Assembly (NCBI GenBank): GCA_013407085.1
Contig: JACCGJ010011417.1
Span: 32,115 to 96,114, forward strand
Direction of reading: 5' to 3'
From: Atriophallophorus winterbourni
Lineage: Eukaryota; Platyhelminthes; Trematoda; Plagiorchiida; Microphallidae
Length of the DNA: 64,000 nt
Part shown: positions 42,898 through 56,991 of the stretch, one piece after another
Position numbering within the stretch: the first letter of the stretch is position 1
Layout: the number at the start of each line of letters is the position of its first letter
The notes under the pieces: generated by a model
What the model was told of the DNA's origin: nothing
The model's input: only the letters and a program-made list of their open reading frames with translations
The model's database searches: none
Program-made: the position numbers and the translations under genes

Positions 42898-45889
42898 CCA
42901 CGTAGCTGAAAGACTGTTTTTCTGATCATGGCTACTACTGGCTAATTGATTCTGTTTACAAACCCGCCGTCCATCTAGCAAGTTTTTTTCAAAAGCTCTA
43001 ACGCATCAAGTTTGTGTCCACACATTCATACCACGCCTGTTTATATATATGCATTGGATATTTCACAAGTTCACTAAAACTTTTGTTGGCCTTTCTAGTC
43101 AGTGCGCGTTTGTTTATCATGTAACATTGTCAGAGGATTTGAAAATTATTTGGTGGATAGATTTTCTGGGAAATACTGGATAAAAATTTCCCCAGTAATT
43201 CCATCCAAGTTACAGTCAATGTACTTATATTGAGAAACATCATAAGATATTTATCCTCCAGAGTATTTTTCAATCAAACCAAGACTATATATGACTTTTT
43301 CCTAACTGCTAAACCATTGATCCTTCTACTACTTTATTTTTTAGATATATTCATTTCCCTTCTTGAATATCCTAAGGTGTTGCACAGCTACAAGATATTC
43401 ACAGCATACATTCTTTAAGCATAAATTTTCAATCTTTTTATTGAATAAGCATAGCATTAACTTCCATGTAATTAAGTGAAACGTTGCTCTTTCTAAATTT
43501 GTTTTCAAATCGCTATCTTTAGTCTGTAAAAAGGTGATCCCTAAATGGACAGTTCAAGACAGTGGTCCATGCATGAGCATTAGACAGGTAATCGCTCAGC
43601 ACAATGAAATCGAAAGTGTGTACCCTGCAGATGATACGTTTAGGACGTGCAGTGTAAAGATAATCGGGCTGGCATCCTAAAGGTGCACACACTTGAAGTG
43701 TTGAGAAAACAAACCATCTCTTCCTCTGTCAGCATGCTTTCGTCCTTCTTAACAATGTTTTCTGGTTATCTAATGCATTTAAATCAGTGCTTAACACACT
43801 ATTCAATTTAACGGACCCTCAAAATTTTGTTATACACTCGAAGAACCGTCGTAGTGCATGTACTGATTTTTTTCATTTTCCATTCCAGTGTATCCATAGC
43901 CTCATTTGGAAATGAAAAGGCTTCTTGGTTTCAGCTACTTCACACCTTAAGCGTTATAAACTTCTTTAAATAATTGCCCAAGTTACTCTATCAACTCGTA
44001 CATCCGTAGATGTTGATGATACAATGTTTTATTTTCAAATGATTTCACGAATGCTGTGTGTCAGTTTCAGTGGAATAATGTTCCTCCTTTTTCATTTAAA
44101 ACAAAACATATTTTGAATCGCGTCGATGGATCAACGTCCGATCATCAGCAAATTGATTCTGATTACGTAAGTTCAGTCGCAAAATGTAGCCAAGATTTCG
44201 AAATAGTGACATTTCGCACTAGTGAAAATCTGTCAGGCGAATAAGGGATCTATCTTAAACGCCACAGAACCTCGGGTGATTAAAATGTCTTATTTAGAAC
44301 ATTACCCACCACTTTTGCGATAAAAATTGTATAAAGGCTTTCGTTATTTCGAAAACAGTTGAATTCTAAGTTGTTTAAGCCGAATATGATTGATTGCGAG
44401 CTGGTGATTCATATGGTGATTGTTTTCACATACCAAGTAGAGTATTTTGTTTCGAACTCAGGAGATAATTATATAATCGATGTGTTTTAGCACGCATAAA
44501 GACGACTAACGTTTGTTTAAATGAGTGCATCACGATTAAAACAAAAGTAGAACTCAAAAATGTTTTTGCAGGCGTGAATTGAGTAGTCTGGTATTGAACA
44601 TATTTAAACCTTCATTTTAATACAGAAGGTATTCTACCATCAAATACACCTAAATTTATTAATATACGGACTCAAGACACAGTCATTATTTGCCCCCACA
44701 AAGAGGCGAAACTGCGGCAGCATCACTGTTTGAGAGATTCATTCCGTTACGAGTTTTCTCTGTAACATATTATCATTGGAAATTATGTCGCTAACCAGTG
44801 AATCTAATTTTAAATGTAGCAGTTGTCAATGTATATATGTTGTTTTTGTCCACAGTTTGCAAACAATTTATTAGTATATCTGTTAAGCACACGCAGGTGA
44901 AGATCAAATTTACCTAAATATAACGATTCCCAAACCCATGGCATGTTTGGAATTTTTCAATCGTACATACAATTTCCGGGATTGAAATATGAACTAGGGT
45001 TTTTTTAGAAATTTTTAATCCATTATTAACAAAATTCTCGGAATTGACCTTGACTAACCGGTGTTATTTATTGAATTTGCTTTATTTCTTTACACAATTA
45101 GGCATTGAACAATATTTTCGAAACTATTCAACCATTTCAAAGATTTTTTCCCGTTGGAACAGCCATTCATAAAATCTCCACGAGAAAACATTGTCTCATT
45201 TCCGGTATAATCTTTTTCGTTCCTAGAATTATACTTCTCGCCAGGACTGACACCATCATCTATATACAACGTTGCCTTTCGGAAAGATGGCCGAGCGAAC
45301 GTTTGAGAAAAATATTGGGGAAAGCAATTATTTTTGTCTGGTGTCGCATACCACGAGCTTCATGATTATGTATGTATCCTTTCCTATGAATATTACGTAC
45401 AATATTTTAGTGAACAGCTGTTATATTTTGTACCATGAATATTGAATAATAAGTCGTGAGCTCTGTTAGCTAATTACAATGTTTTATGTTACAGCAAACA
45501 AATCGAACCTAGATCCTGAATATTTTTGTGGAAAATGTTTTCTGGATTAAACACATGGAGCCTCACGTAGCTGCCTTGCAATTTAATGCGACTCTCAAAT
45601 CGCAAGACCGTCCATTTTTCATCACCTTATTTACAAGAAGGCTCCGTGTAGCAAATCACGATTGCCGTTTCGCAGTTCTCTAAACCTTGTACTATAATCG
45701 CACTGGTGAATTCAAATGAAAATCTGTGTAATTCGATCTTTTGATTAATGTGTATTTGTGGTTTCTTTTAAAGTTTCCATCTGGCAGTTTCTAACCTTAT
45801 ATGACTCATGCAAACTTTTGAAGCAGGATTGTTTTTCAACTTCTTCCGTTCGAAATCACATTAGGATTCCATATTAAAGTTTTTATTTA
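42898..45889. other. AT-rich spacer of unit 2
   Basis: It is homologous to 13-2,689 and 6,765-7,089 with no LINE between them. The empty LINE site is at 45,556-45,562 (ACACATG, GAGCC, TCACGTAG). I see no supported gene. Confidence 0.45.
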
Positions 45890-46690
45890 TGTCGCGTAAT
45901 GGTAAACAAGTAGCTCTTGTATGACATTGTTGCATAAGCCTGGTACGACCAACCCGTTTAATAACATGTGTCCAAACACAAGTTTAATGCGGTTAAACCG
46001 AATACTAAGAACCATAATGTTCATTTGCATGCATTACCAGCATATACTGCCGGTTTTGTGCTGTTTGTACTCATCAAGAAAAATAAGAATCAGGAAAATA
46101 AGATCAATATCCGCATGAGCGTGAAACTGTATTGCAAATGTTAGGAAGTAGGGCATACATGTCACTGATGCATGAGGCTGGTATGACTATCGTGGTCAAT
46201 CAGATGTATGAAAACACAGGTTAAATGGGGCTTAACCCATAAACATTAACCCAAATATTCATTTGCATGAACTTCCAATACACACAGTGGGACGGTTTCG
46301 TGCTGTTTGCACTCATCAAATAGGTATAGTGAGATCAAGATCCGAATGTTCTTGAAACAGTGGAGGAATGGTAAACACGTAGCGCTTGTATGTCACTGTT
46401 GGATAAGGCTGGTACGAGCATTTTCATCAAACACCCTACAACCGGTTTCGTGCTGTTTGTAGTCATCTGGTGGGATCATTAAGATCACCATCGAACGTTC
46501 TTCAAAAAGTGGATGAATGTTAAACAAGGAGCGCTTAAATGCCGCAGTTAGATAAGACTAGTACGAGCGAAGGTTATAATAACAGGTGTATGAACATGTT
46601 TAATGAGGTCAAACCTTTAACCATGAACCAAGATAATCATTTGCATGCATTTCCACCACAATGGACAGTTTTCGTGCTGGTTGCACCATT
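45890..46690. repeat. Degenerate tandem repeat array, unit 2 copy
   Basis: This is the homologue of the array at 7,090-7,900, with the same landmarks and similar spacing. Confidence 0.6.
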
Positions 46691-46779
46691 CAATATCAAT
46701 TCCTCCCGTTTAAGTTTCAGGATTTTAGGATATCAAAAGAAATTTCATTTTCCCAAAATTTATATATTTTTGCAAAGCA

Positions 46780-47019
46780 TCATGCGTAACATTGTTTGTG
46801 GCCGTATTTATCCCTCAGTGGGAGACGGATAAGCAAACTTTCGTTGTCTGCCGATTGAGTCAACTTTGATTTCAGTAGAAGCGGCTTGTTCCAACTCGGC
46901 GAAAAATAGGTAAAAAGAGCGGAAACTTTGAGGTATAATCCTACTTGGAATAGACCCGTTTCAATAGGTCGTGCATAGCACAACGTTAACTCATCTTCAA
47001 TTTTGAATTTTTCAGTCAA
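46780..47019 (-). CDS. Alternative last exon (distal), unit 2
   Basis: This is the homologue of 7,983-8,222 with three replacements (N-Y, D-E, E-K). The polyadenylation hexamer is mutated to AATGAA. Confidence 0.63.
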   Translation of the reverse strand: MTEKFKIEDELTLCYARPIETGLFQVGLYLKVSALFTYFSPSWNKPLLLKSKLTQSADNESLLIRLPLRDKYGHKQCYA

Positions 47020-47752
47020 CTGTGTTTATTAATTATAATTTGTCAATTAAATATGTTAAATCGTCTTTAATCACAACATACACGCCCAGCATTCATGTAT
47101 CACCTCTGGCCATTATTTTCAATTCCGCACACGTGTTATGTTTGGAATCCGGTACAGAATCTATTGGTATCACTGCTAACTTCAATAATTTCATTTGAAA
47201 TTGTGAAACGTATTCATGCGTAAAGATTGGACGAAACCAGCATATTAAAACATCGCATGTATTCACCGGAACTATACGAGAATTCACATGTTTATTCGTC
47301 ATTACATTTTTACTTTGAATCATAGTGTAGCCCAAAGGCTTTTTTCAGAATCAGACAAATCAGCATAAACCTTAAAGGTGATGGAACACAAATTATTGTT
47401 CCCTGTTTCCAATCAGAATGGGAGTTGCCTTTCATGAGAACGATTCAAACGAGACCCTATTTGCCTCATATGTAGTAGGCTGATAACTACGGCGTTTTAA
47501 AGCTCCCAAAACACTGTGTTCTAATGAGGTTAATTGAATGTGATATGGCATATAGAGCATTGTGATGTACAAAGAATGCGTTCCTGATATTTATGACTAA
47601 TTTACGCAAACATGGCACATGCAACTATTTGCGCATTTTCAATTTATTCGTATGTATTTTCTTTCATTTATAGATGACTCCCATTTATGTTTCAGGATAT
47701 AAGATATCAAAAGACATTTTATTTTTCCAAAATGATGTATTCATGCAAAACA

Positions 47753-47998
47753 TCACGCGTAACATTGTTCCGTACCGTATTTATGCTTCATTGGGAGACG
47801 GATAAGGAAACTGTCCTTCGCTTCCGGTTCAATGAACCTTGATTTTAGTAGTAGCGGCGTGTTCCAACTCGGCAGAACATCGGTAAACAGTTGAGAAACC
47901 TTGAGAAATAATCCCACATCGAAAAGATCCCGGTGATTAGGAATACGTTCTGCATAGAACGCAAATTTCTCATTTTCAAGATTGAATTGTAGACGCAA
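47753..47998 (-). CDS. Last exon (proximal), unit 2
   Basis: It begins LRLQFNLENEKFAFYAERIP and ends EQCYA-stop. It differs from unit 1 at 17 bases (11 replacements). The AATAAA at 47,718-47,723 is retained. Confidence 0.73.
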   Translation of the reverse strand: MRLQFNLENEKFAFYAERIPNHRDLFDVGLFLKVSQLFTDVLPSWNTPLLLKSRFIEPEAKDSFLIRLPMKHKYGTEQCYA

Positions 47999-48829
47999 CT
48001 GTATGTAGTAACAATAAGATGTCAAAAATATGTAAAATCGTCATTAATCACGACATACACGCATCGACTTAGCAACATTATAAGTGCCCAGACTTCATGT
48101 ATCTGCTCCAGCCGATATCTTTCATTCCTTAGATGCGTTTTCTTTGGAATCCGGTCCCGAATCTATTGTTATCACAGCAAACGCCATGGATGTCATTCAA
48201 AATTGTGAAACGTATTCTTGCGTAACGGATAGACGAAACCAGCAAATTCGAACGTGGTATGTATTCACCAGAAGTATTGGATGATTTACATGTTTATTCG
48301 TCATTACAATGATTTTTTTCAGAATCAGATAAATCAGCATAAATCTTTAAATGGGATTGAGCACTAATTCATTGACCCATTATTCTACTAATCGGAATTG
48401 GACACGAATTTCATGAGACCGATTAAAACGGGACCATTTTCGCCACAAATGTTGTGGGCTGAAACCACAGCGTTTATGAATCGCGCAATTGCTTTCAAAC
48501 CAAAGTGTTTGAATTTATGATCATGAATCTATTTTAATTAATTTCCTTCAGTGTGCTTCACAGATTCGACCTATTTACACAATGGGAAACTTAATCAATG
48601 CTAGGGATAATTTTTTGTTGAATTTATGTAAATGCAAATATTCTACTACAAGCTAGAAATTAATGTTTTTAAAATCGACCTTATGAAATGCGAATAAATG
48701 TAAAAATTGCGATTTCGGACACTAGATATCATGCTTTATTAAACGATTAAATTGGTGCTTTTATACCCTTCCAATATGCGAAAAAAAATCAAATTTAACA
48801 AACAATTAAATTGTCCGAATTGAACTCAC

Positions 48830-48885
48830 ATTTTCACGTATCTGTGTTTCATTGTAAGCCTCTCCTTTGAGGATCATTGAAAGCA
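48830..48885 (-). CDS. Penultimate exon, 56 nt, intact in unit 2
   Basis: The acceptor is TTTTCAATCCGACAG and the donor is AAT|GTGAGTTC. It reads LSMILKGEAYNETQIREN in phase 1-0, linking the 67-nt exon to the last exon. It is the only 1-0 exon found in this interval. Confidence 0.6.
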
Positions 48886-49687
48886 CTGTCGGATTGAAAA
48901 CCAAAACGTTTTTCCATATAAGGTCGATTCAAGTTTACCAATACCAATTATCACTGAAACTGTTTATACTAGCAATGGGATACCCAAATTACATTCACAA
49001 CGGAGAATAATTTGAACGTGAATTGCATTTAATTCCATTAAACAAACAACACGTGCGCCTTAGTGCTGATTGCAATCAAAACAATTTGACTTTATCTACA
49101 ATGCAAAGTTTTATCGGTATTTGTTTTTCCAACGTAATCAATAAAACATTCAATCGTGACAAAATAGGCTACCATTACCAAAAATTGGACGTGTAAGCTA
49201 CTGTTTATAAGATTAAAACAACCGACCTGCTCGATTCTATGTACCGACGACCATGTAGATGGTAAGAATCACAACACCATCAACAAAAATGCGCAGTTTC
49301 ATAAATTTTGTTCACGCAAATTACAGGCAGATAAATCATTTCATGCAATATTTTGATGAAAAATATAGTTACTAAAAATATGTTGAATTCGGCAAATACT
49401 CCTGTTTTTGCCTTCTTTTAGGAAAACGCTGATGTTCATTATCTATCGCACAATAACCTAAAACAATACAGTTATTTTTTGTGTTCAACAAACTAATCGG
49501 ATTCTTATTCGAATCACATTTTCATAATCGATGCAACGCATATCATTGTACTTTGTTATAATGGGAACTCACTCAGCCATGTTTCAGTACTTGATACTCC
49601 TAAATAATCTAAATATAGAGAGGCGGTTTACAATTTCACCACGTCCAAAACTGGTTGGTTGGCTACAGGCTTTGTACAAAAACTCAC

Positions 49688-49754
49688 ATTCGCACGGTAT
49701 TTGCTGGATTTGCCATGCCACCACCTCAGTTTTTAATAATGACTTCATCGTTTG
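49688..49754 (-). CDS. Exon, 67 nt, unit 2
   Basis: This is the homologue of 10,898-10,964. It begins QTMKSLLKTEVV and ends QIPC. The donor is GTGAGTT. Confidence 0.6.
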
Positions 49755-50122
49755 CTGGAAGCGGACCTGATTTTCGAACGGGCCGTAATATTCAGAAGGT
49801 AAACGATGCGACTGGTATTGGAGCTCGAGGAACACATGACCTATAACATTGTGTATAAAACATTTGTGTTGTTTTTATGAATTCCCTATATTTTTAATCT
49901 ATAGTTACTGTAAAGTATTTACTTTTTGGATTATTAAAACCTTGAGTATCATAGTATAAAGGAGGGGATGTGATGCCTTGCTCAACTTCCCTGCAGTAGT
50001 CCGGTTTCGGATGAAGCAATTCCGTCACCTGGAACAATCGAACTAATGGTTAGAGGACAGTGAAATTTTGGACGGTAAGTTTCATAACACATTTTCAAAG
50101 ATTAGGAACTATATTGACTCAC

Positions 50123-50187
50123 GATAGCACAGGCTGTCCCTACTACAACTATATCCATAAATTTCAATTCCGTTTGCATGTGGTATA
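50123..50187 (-). CDS. Exon, 65 nt, unit 2
   Basis: This is the homologue of 11,333-11,397. AE became VV through two base changes. Confidence 0.6.
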
Positions 50188-51703
50188 CTGTGAATGTAAA
50201 CAGTTAACATGAAATATCAACGATAAGCTATTGTCTTCTAAGCAATAAAACACTGCGTAAAAACGGAAACCGCGAAAATGATTTTGACAGCCATAATGAT
50301 AAGTAATTCATGTTTTGTTAAGTTGAATTATTATGTTTTACGCGTTCAATTATTTTACTTGATTTAAATAGTAGAAGTTGAGTAGAACAAACTCAACATG
50401 TTTGAGAAAATTTGCAATTAGTAATGATTTTTATTTACAGCTTGATAACTAGCTCAGCGTCTTCACATATTATGTTTTTTTATTAGCACGTGCGCGAATG
50501 ACGTAATAGACGCTTAGATGATTTGATGTAATCTAGTGTTTTGTAATTCCCAGATCAAGGGTAACCTGGCAAATAAATTTTAATTCACAGGAAAAGAGGA
50601 TATGAATACGTAAATGAGTAATGCGTCTAACGATGGTTTACTAGTATTCGAAGCCACAGTGAAAAACGGAATAAATGATATGGCAGTATTTGTGATCTCC
50701 ACAACATTTACCAATCGTTATTATTCCGATTCACTACCAGTTAAAATTGACCCAATGACAGTTGAGGACCTCAAGGCGTTTAAAATCGTTATAACACTAG
50801 TTGATTTCTAATGAATTCAGCAAAATAATTTCAAAATATCTTAATAATTCCTCTTATTTTGGAGTTTATCTTACACCCTCGTCGCTGTTCTCCTTTATTC
50901 GATCAGATCGTTTATTTGTCCATACATCTCATTCAGTGTTGTCCATGTGCGATGTAGATCATTCTATCTTATCATTATTACAAACCTAACTTAATCAAAA
51001 CTATAACAAAAATGAATGTTTTTTACCATAATAATGTCGGAGAAATCTATAGATTTTATATGACATTGTTGAACCATATAATTACGTGCACAGGTATACT
51101 TTAATGTTATTTTGCCAGTAATTGAAACGCGTGAAAATGGGTTTGAGTAATTAATGCTCACCAATTAAGTTAGGTTTCTCTAATGGTTTCGATAGATGAA
51201 ATACGAAGGTATGCATTAATACGGGATAATAATAATAATTATTATTGTGAATTTCACCAGTCTTATTAAATTGTTAGCCTCATCAACCGTTTATTCAATT
51301 CATGTATGTGCACATTTTTAAACCAAATTCTGTTGTGCAGCTAAACTTTCACAGCTACAATAAATTGTCAAAGACAATATTTTTGAGGTTGTAAAATATT
51401 TCGTCATCATTTCGTCAAGCTAATTTTTAGAATTTACAATATGTGTTATGTTTTGTTACGTGGAACATCGTTGGAATTGAGAATAATTAACAAATATAAC
51501 CAAACACATTCATGGTTGTAGTTCTTCTCTAAAAGCATATCTTTCAGGCGATTCTTTTCACTATAATATTTGCATGTGACATTACTGGTTCATGTTACAT
51601 TGTGTGGAAATGACAAGCATCTGACTACTTGATCTAAAGTGTTTTGTTAAAATTCAATTATCCTGTTTGATGTCAGCAACACACTGTGTCAAATGAAACT
51701 CAC

Positions 51704-51950
51704 CGACGTCTGCTAAATATTCGAATTCGAAGTTTTGTTTACATTTGCCACCAGTGCTCTTCACATTATCGTTGAACAGTTTGGAATACACAACCCAGGG
51801 TTCAGCTAACCAGACACCATGGAGATTATTTGGTTCCTTAGGATTCCATAAATTGACCTTCACACCGTAAATACCGTTTCCGTTTAAACTTCTTTTGTGA
51901 ATATTTATCTTGACTTCCCCATCATTGAATTTGTCTAGAAGAGGTTGAAT
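51704..51950 (-). CDS. Exon, 247 nt, module 2, unit 2
   Basis: It is nearly identical to 12,911-13,157, with one replacement (Q to K). Splice sites are conserved. Confidence 0.72.
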
Positions 51951-52326
51951 CTGCAAAAGACAAAGTTAGCATCGCTGTGAAGTTGGAATCGTTGCACATG
52001 GCATTATGATGAAACATCGTGATTGTTTATTCGTGAAATACCACCGGTAATTCTTGGAATTCATTTAATGTTCGTGAAAACGTTCATTACATACAGCACA
52101 TGATTTTAGGTGAACTCTTGATCTGAGTGAAAACATCTATAGTGAATCAACGCTATCTCAAACTCATTGAACGACTGTTTGTATTCGGCACTTCATCGCG
52201 ATCGCCGTAATTTGTTTCGCGTACGATATCCCTGTTTGATCGGTCGGAAGGACCATTTCTATTGCACAAAGTTGCACACACTTGTGTAACACTGAACAAT
52301 GCTACGCATTACTCTTATCAAACGAT

Positions 52327-55300
52327 CCCTGAAAAAGAACTTGCTGCCTCATGCTGCCCGGGTACGGTTTGACAACCGGTGGTTATTCATATTACAAGGT
52401 CTCTCTAATCTAACGCTTGTTTGAGAAACGTGTTTGCAAAATGCGACAAATCGCTGACCTCGGATTTGGTAAAGAGCATTAATTAAGATAATTGTCCCGT
52501 TGTTTGTAGCGTTTACCAACCATGCCAAAGCAGACCGACAGTGACATTCTCTGATGAAATCACTGTTGACAATTGAATTGAAACACGTTAAAATGGACAG
52601 GTATAATTGATAATTCAACAGACTGAACATATGTAAAATATCATTAATAAACATTTATCAACAGACTAACAGGTAACTATCAAAGAGCCGTAGTGCATGC
52701 GTCACGCTCGAACAAGTTAACATTTGACCGCTTAATGACGAATGAAGATACGTTTTGAACGGGAGCACTGATTGTGCACTGTACGCAAAGAATACGTTCC
52801 TAGCAAAACCGCCTCACTTCATAAGGAGACATCATCTTATAAACCACGGGAGGAATTCACCAATGTTTCCGAGTGAGATATCGCGCTCTTGCTAGAAAGG
52901 CAATAATGTTTCCTCGAAAATTGTTTCGGTATTTGCAATCGAATTGGATTAGAATTAGCGACGGTATATTTTCTGTCTAGTCACCTGAACGCGTTGAATC
53001 TAGACAAAGAACGCCCGTTTGGGATCACATTTGCCAGCAAATAGGAGAAGGAAAATATCTTACTGGTTGCGTATATTATCCGAGTACAAAATGGCACACA
53101 AAAACCTGTTTATGTGAATCTAAACTGGTGTGGCAGTCAATGAAAGCCAAATGCTTGGGTCTAATTCAAAACGAATTTAATTTTAATCGTCTTAGAAACT
53201 CAAAAAGCTGCAAAACTTGAACATTCACGCGTTTGTGATGTACATCCCTGGTCGACATCGACCGAAGGAGGCCAACAACAATAGCATATAGCGTCAGAAA
53301 TACCACAGGATTATTCCAGAACTACGAACAAAATGATGAGCAAAATGCGGATTTGGTTTGTTAATAAACGATTCATGAATCACGAAAAATGCATCGGGCA
53401 AAGATTGTTTTCGATTGTTGTTTCTGATGCCAGCCTCGTAGACTGTAGACGGTAATTTGCGGTATTCAAAATATTGAAAACCAAAATGAAATGCAACCAG
53501 AGACTAATGTGCGGTTAATTGAATGATTTAGCGTTTCGTTTCGCTTATGTTAAGGCTCAGCTCAGCTACACATGTTTGGTAGCTCTATGATATAAATTTG
53601 CAAAGTTGTAAAATATTTTTAAAGCCATTGCGACCATGCTTAGGCTGCATATAGCTTCTTGGGTTTGATGTACGTGTTTATAAAGCACTGAATTGTATGT
53701 TTTGAGAACCTAAAAAATGCACTTCTGGCGTGACAATTTCTCAAGTGTTTTGCGATAGAGGGATTTGATGGTCTGACCATATCTAGGGAGTTTGTATAGT
53801 AACACACCCAAGTCATTTGATAACATGGTTTGTGAGATGTCGTGTATATCGATAAAATACTGGAACTGGACATATGTTGAAAAACTAAAGATGTGATAAA
53901 TTTGGAATTTGAAAAATGGAGGAAAAGACGAGGAGGTTGTTCAGATCCTTTGGAGGATTTTGCAGGCATCTTGCCTTATTTTTCTTCGAACACACTTTTG
54001 ATCGACCTCGCACTGTACAATCTAACATTCGATGGAAGCGGTTATATCATTAGCATATAGTGTTATGATGATTGGTCTGAGGACGTATCCCTGTGGCACA
54101 CGTCTTTTCACGCCTACCGACTTCAGTAACGCTTAGTTCACAGAAACTGCACAAATACGAACAGCATATTAATTTCTAACCAGATTAAACGTTTTGCAGG
54201 GATGCCACAATGTTTTAGGTTCTGCAAGAAATTACTTTGGTTTACTAGGTCAAATGTTAACGACGTATTCACGTAACATACATGGATGGTATTCCGAACA
54301 ACTCCTGCAGGAGTCTGATAGTAAATGTTAGGATAAGGTTATTATTGAGTTATTATCCCTTTCAAAAACCGTGTTGCACTCCTGACAATATTTTAATTCC
54401 TGCTGATTGTTTGTTCAATTTGTCCATCACAATGCTTTTGAGCACCTTAGATAAGGCGCACATCGAAGTGACATGTTGCACGCTCTAAAGTCAATACACC
54501 TTTGAAAATCGGTGGGGATATACCTGATTTACAATACGCAGGTGTGACAATTTTGACAGCAATTTGCAAAATAATTTGTTAGGAGGTCGTTCTAGAAATT
54601 GTACAATATGCTCGATTATATTGTGTGTAATGCTATATTAACCGTGTGTTTGTCTTTGATTCAACAACGATTGCTTCCCAAGCACCATCATGAGTAATGG
54701 TAATTGTGTATAATGACAGAATATGTGTTATTTATCGATACATTGGTATATCTACGCTTTACTTTGGACAAAATACTGAGGAATATAAATGTTTTTATTC
54801 ACGGTGTCATCTGCATTCGTAATCTTGCCAGATTGCGATCTAAAGGCCGTCAAAAGACTTCACTGACAACTGCTCGTTTAAAATCTAGTGAAGCAGTGTG
54901 GATTCCCCTTTATTTTAGACAGTTGATACAGCATTTTTTTATTAAATAATATAAATAATAGCAAGCTAACTAAATGTTCAAGTTGTTTCTTATTAGGTTC
55001 CATCGGATAACTGACGATGGTATTTGTTAATAAGTTTCCCAATCTGATTAAAATCCGAACGAATTTATACACTTTTTTACTTATAAATAATGAGTTAGAG
55101 GTGGCGTGCTAGTTAAATTTTGTTACATTGCTGTACCAATGGTTTTGACTCTAACGCGTTACTCGTTAATCTATCTCAGGGCACTTGATTATTTGCATGG
55201 GCATCCTTTTTTGCTTATTTTCGTTGTATCGTTTATTCGCTTTGCTGGGCATAGAAATTAGAAATTAAAAACCGTAAGGTTGCTCCAAACTACGAATTAT

Positions 55301-55750
55301 CTTATGAAATGTTTTCCATCGATTCTTCTTCATTTGTCTGGAACAGATCTAGCATTGGATGGATTTCTGTCTCGTAGTATCATGAATTGCTTTCCACGTG
55401 CGAGAAGAAATAATTTATATAATAGCTGCTGGAACTTTGCAACAGTGGAGGTCTGATGTTTCATGTTAGTCTACAATAAGTTATGCAGATTAAAGTCTTG
55501 AAAGATATAGGTACTTTTATGTTGACTCGGTACGATGAATAGGGATGCTACGCGTTCATACACCTTGAGCGCTTTAATTGTGTTTGACTGAGGTCATTAT
55601 GCCTCACACGTGGAGATAAGTTCTTCACATTTCTTAATCACGCTTCGGAAATTGGTATAGAGTCTCTCAATAACAGTTTTTGTAAGAGAAGATTAGTGGT
55701 GCTGTGTGGTGCTGAGAACGTTGTAATTTTAGTACCGAATTCGGCAATTT
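52327..55750 (-). mobile_element. Degenerate CR1-like LINE, unit 2 only
   Basis: The minus strand shows endonuclease pieces near 55,640 (LYTNFRSVIKKCEELI) and IFQDFNLHNLL near 55,490. RT pieces are KVLKSIVMDKLNKQSAG and GVQHGF near 54,400, LKHCGIPAKRLIW near 54,200, VPQGYVLRPIIITLYANDI near 54,070, and a C-terminal part RSAFFRFSKHTIQCFINTYI near 53,700. It continues YHRATKHV near 53,560. A short RTE 3' end is embedded at 53,225-53,290. The element is absent from unit 1, where the flanks join at 13,532. Confidence 0.75.
53225..53290 (+). mobile_element. Short RTE 3'-end fragment
   Basis: GATGTACATCCCTGGTCGAC and GGAGGCCAACAACA match the 3' end of the RTE-like fragments at 17,320 and 27,395. 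The fragment lies inside the unit 2 LINE insertion. Confidence 0.55.
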
Positions 55751-56991
55751 TTTATTATTTTCACGAGTTCATCAGCTTGTCGGCATTTAATGCTTAATAT
55801 GCGCAAATCGAATTAAATTTTGACCAGAATAGTTTGCTCTATCTGGTTTCAGTCTAGAAAGCCCAGTAATTTAATGTGTCTCTGCTTTCTGTGTATGTCC
55901 CACTTGAAGATTTATTTATTATTTCATTTGACAGTGCTTTATCAATCAGGAGATTATTGGAAACAGAGTGCGCTGTATTTATATTAGTATATCTGTAATC
56001 GCTAAGGACAATATCTTTTGTGATTTTGCGTATTCAGCATTTTTCCTATCAAGCATGGTACTCATCTGAAAGATAATTTTAGTTTACGTGGTCCATTACC
56101 GTCGCAATTTGCTGAGAAAGGCTGTATGGAAGTATCAACGAGAACGGTGTTTTCTACAAAAATAGTATCTGCCAGAAAGCTCTTTCGCCTGTAATAATGC
56201 TACGCTCGCTTGTGAGCCTCACTATTGCTTGCCAGCACAGGGATGCAAAGATTGTTGAGTTTGCGGTTCGATGTCTTTCTCATATAAACTGTATTATTCC
56301 TCCGTTTAAACAATAGCATATTTGCAGGAATATAAATATTCTTAGAATTGTTAGACCGAAGTATGTACGAATTTAGGAGAAGGTTTCTCAGGCCCCACTT
56401 ATAACTTTAGTTAACCCTATATAGTCTGGCTTTATCTAGATGAGGCAAAATTACGTCGCTTAATTAACTGAGTTAGTGGAAACGCACCACTGTTCTAAAA
56501 TTTATAAATAAACAGTCTTCCTTCCATTTATGTTCAACGTGTTTTTGACGGTTAATAAACAGTGTGCATTCTAGCTCAGGAACCTCAATTAGCATCAATC
56601 AATATTATTCAGACCGACGTTCCATAAAATGCAGGGGCCAAATCGGTATATAAAGGTCAATATCACGATGGCCAACGGTTGTACTTATTTGTCTACATTA
56701 TTAATCCTAAATATTTTGTTTTCGTCGAAACATACAGAAAAACATGTTCAGCGACGTTTCCAATAAAAAGCTGAAATGGTAATTAGGGTAAATGTTCGAT
56801 CTTGTCGGAATCAAACTGAAACTCTACAGAAACTGGTTAACTGATAATGACAGATTGTGCAATCCCAAAGCAGGTATATTGGTCATTTCTACACATAATC
56901 ATCACTTAATGAATCAAAGATTGTAGCGAAAATATCTCAGCTTTTATTAGATAAACGACCACCGTACGACGTGCGCATCGTCGGACAAACA

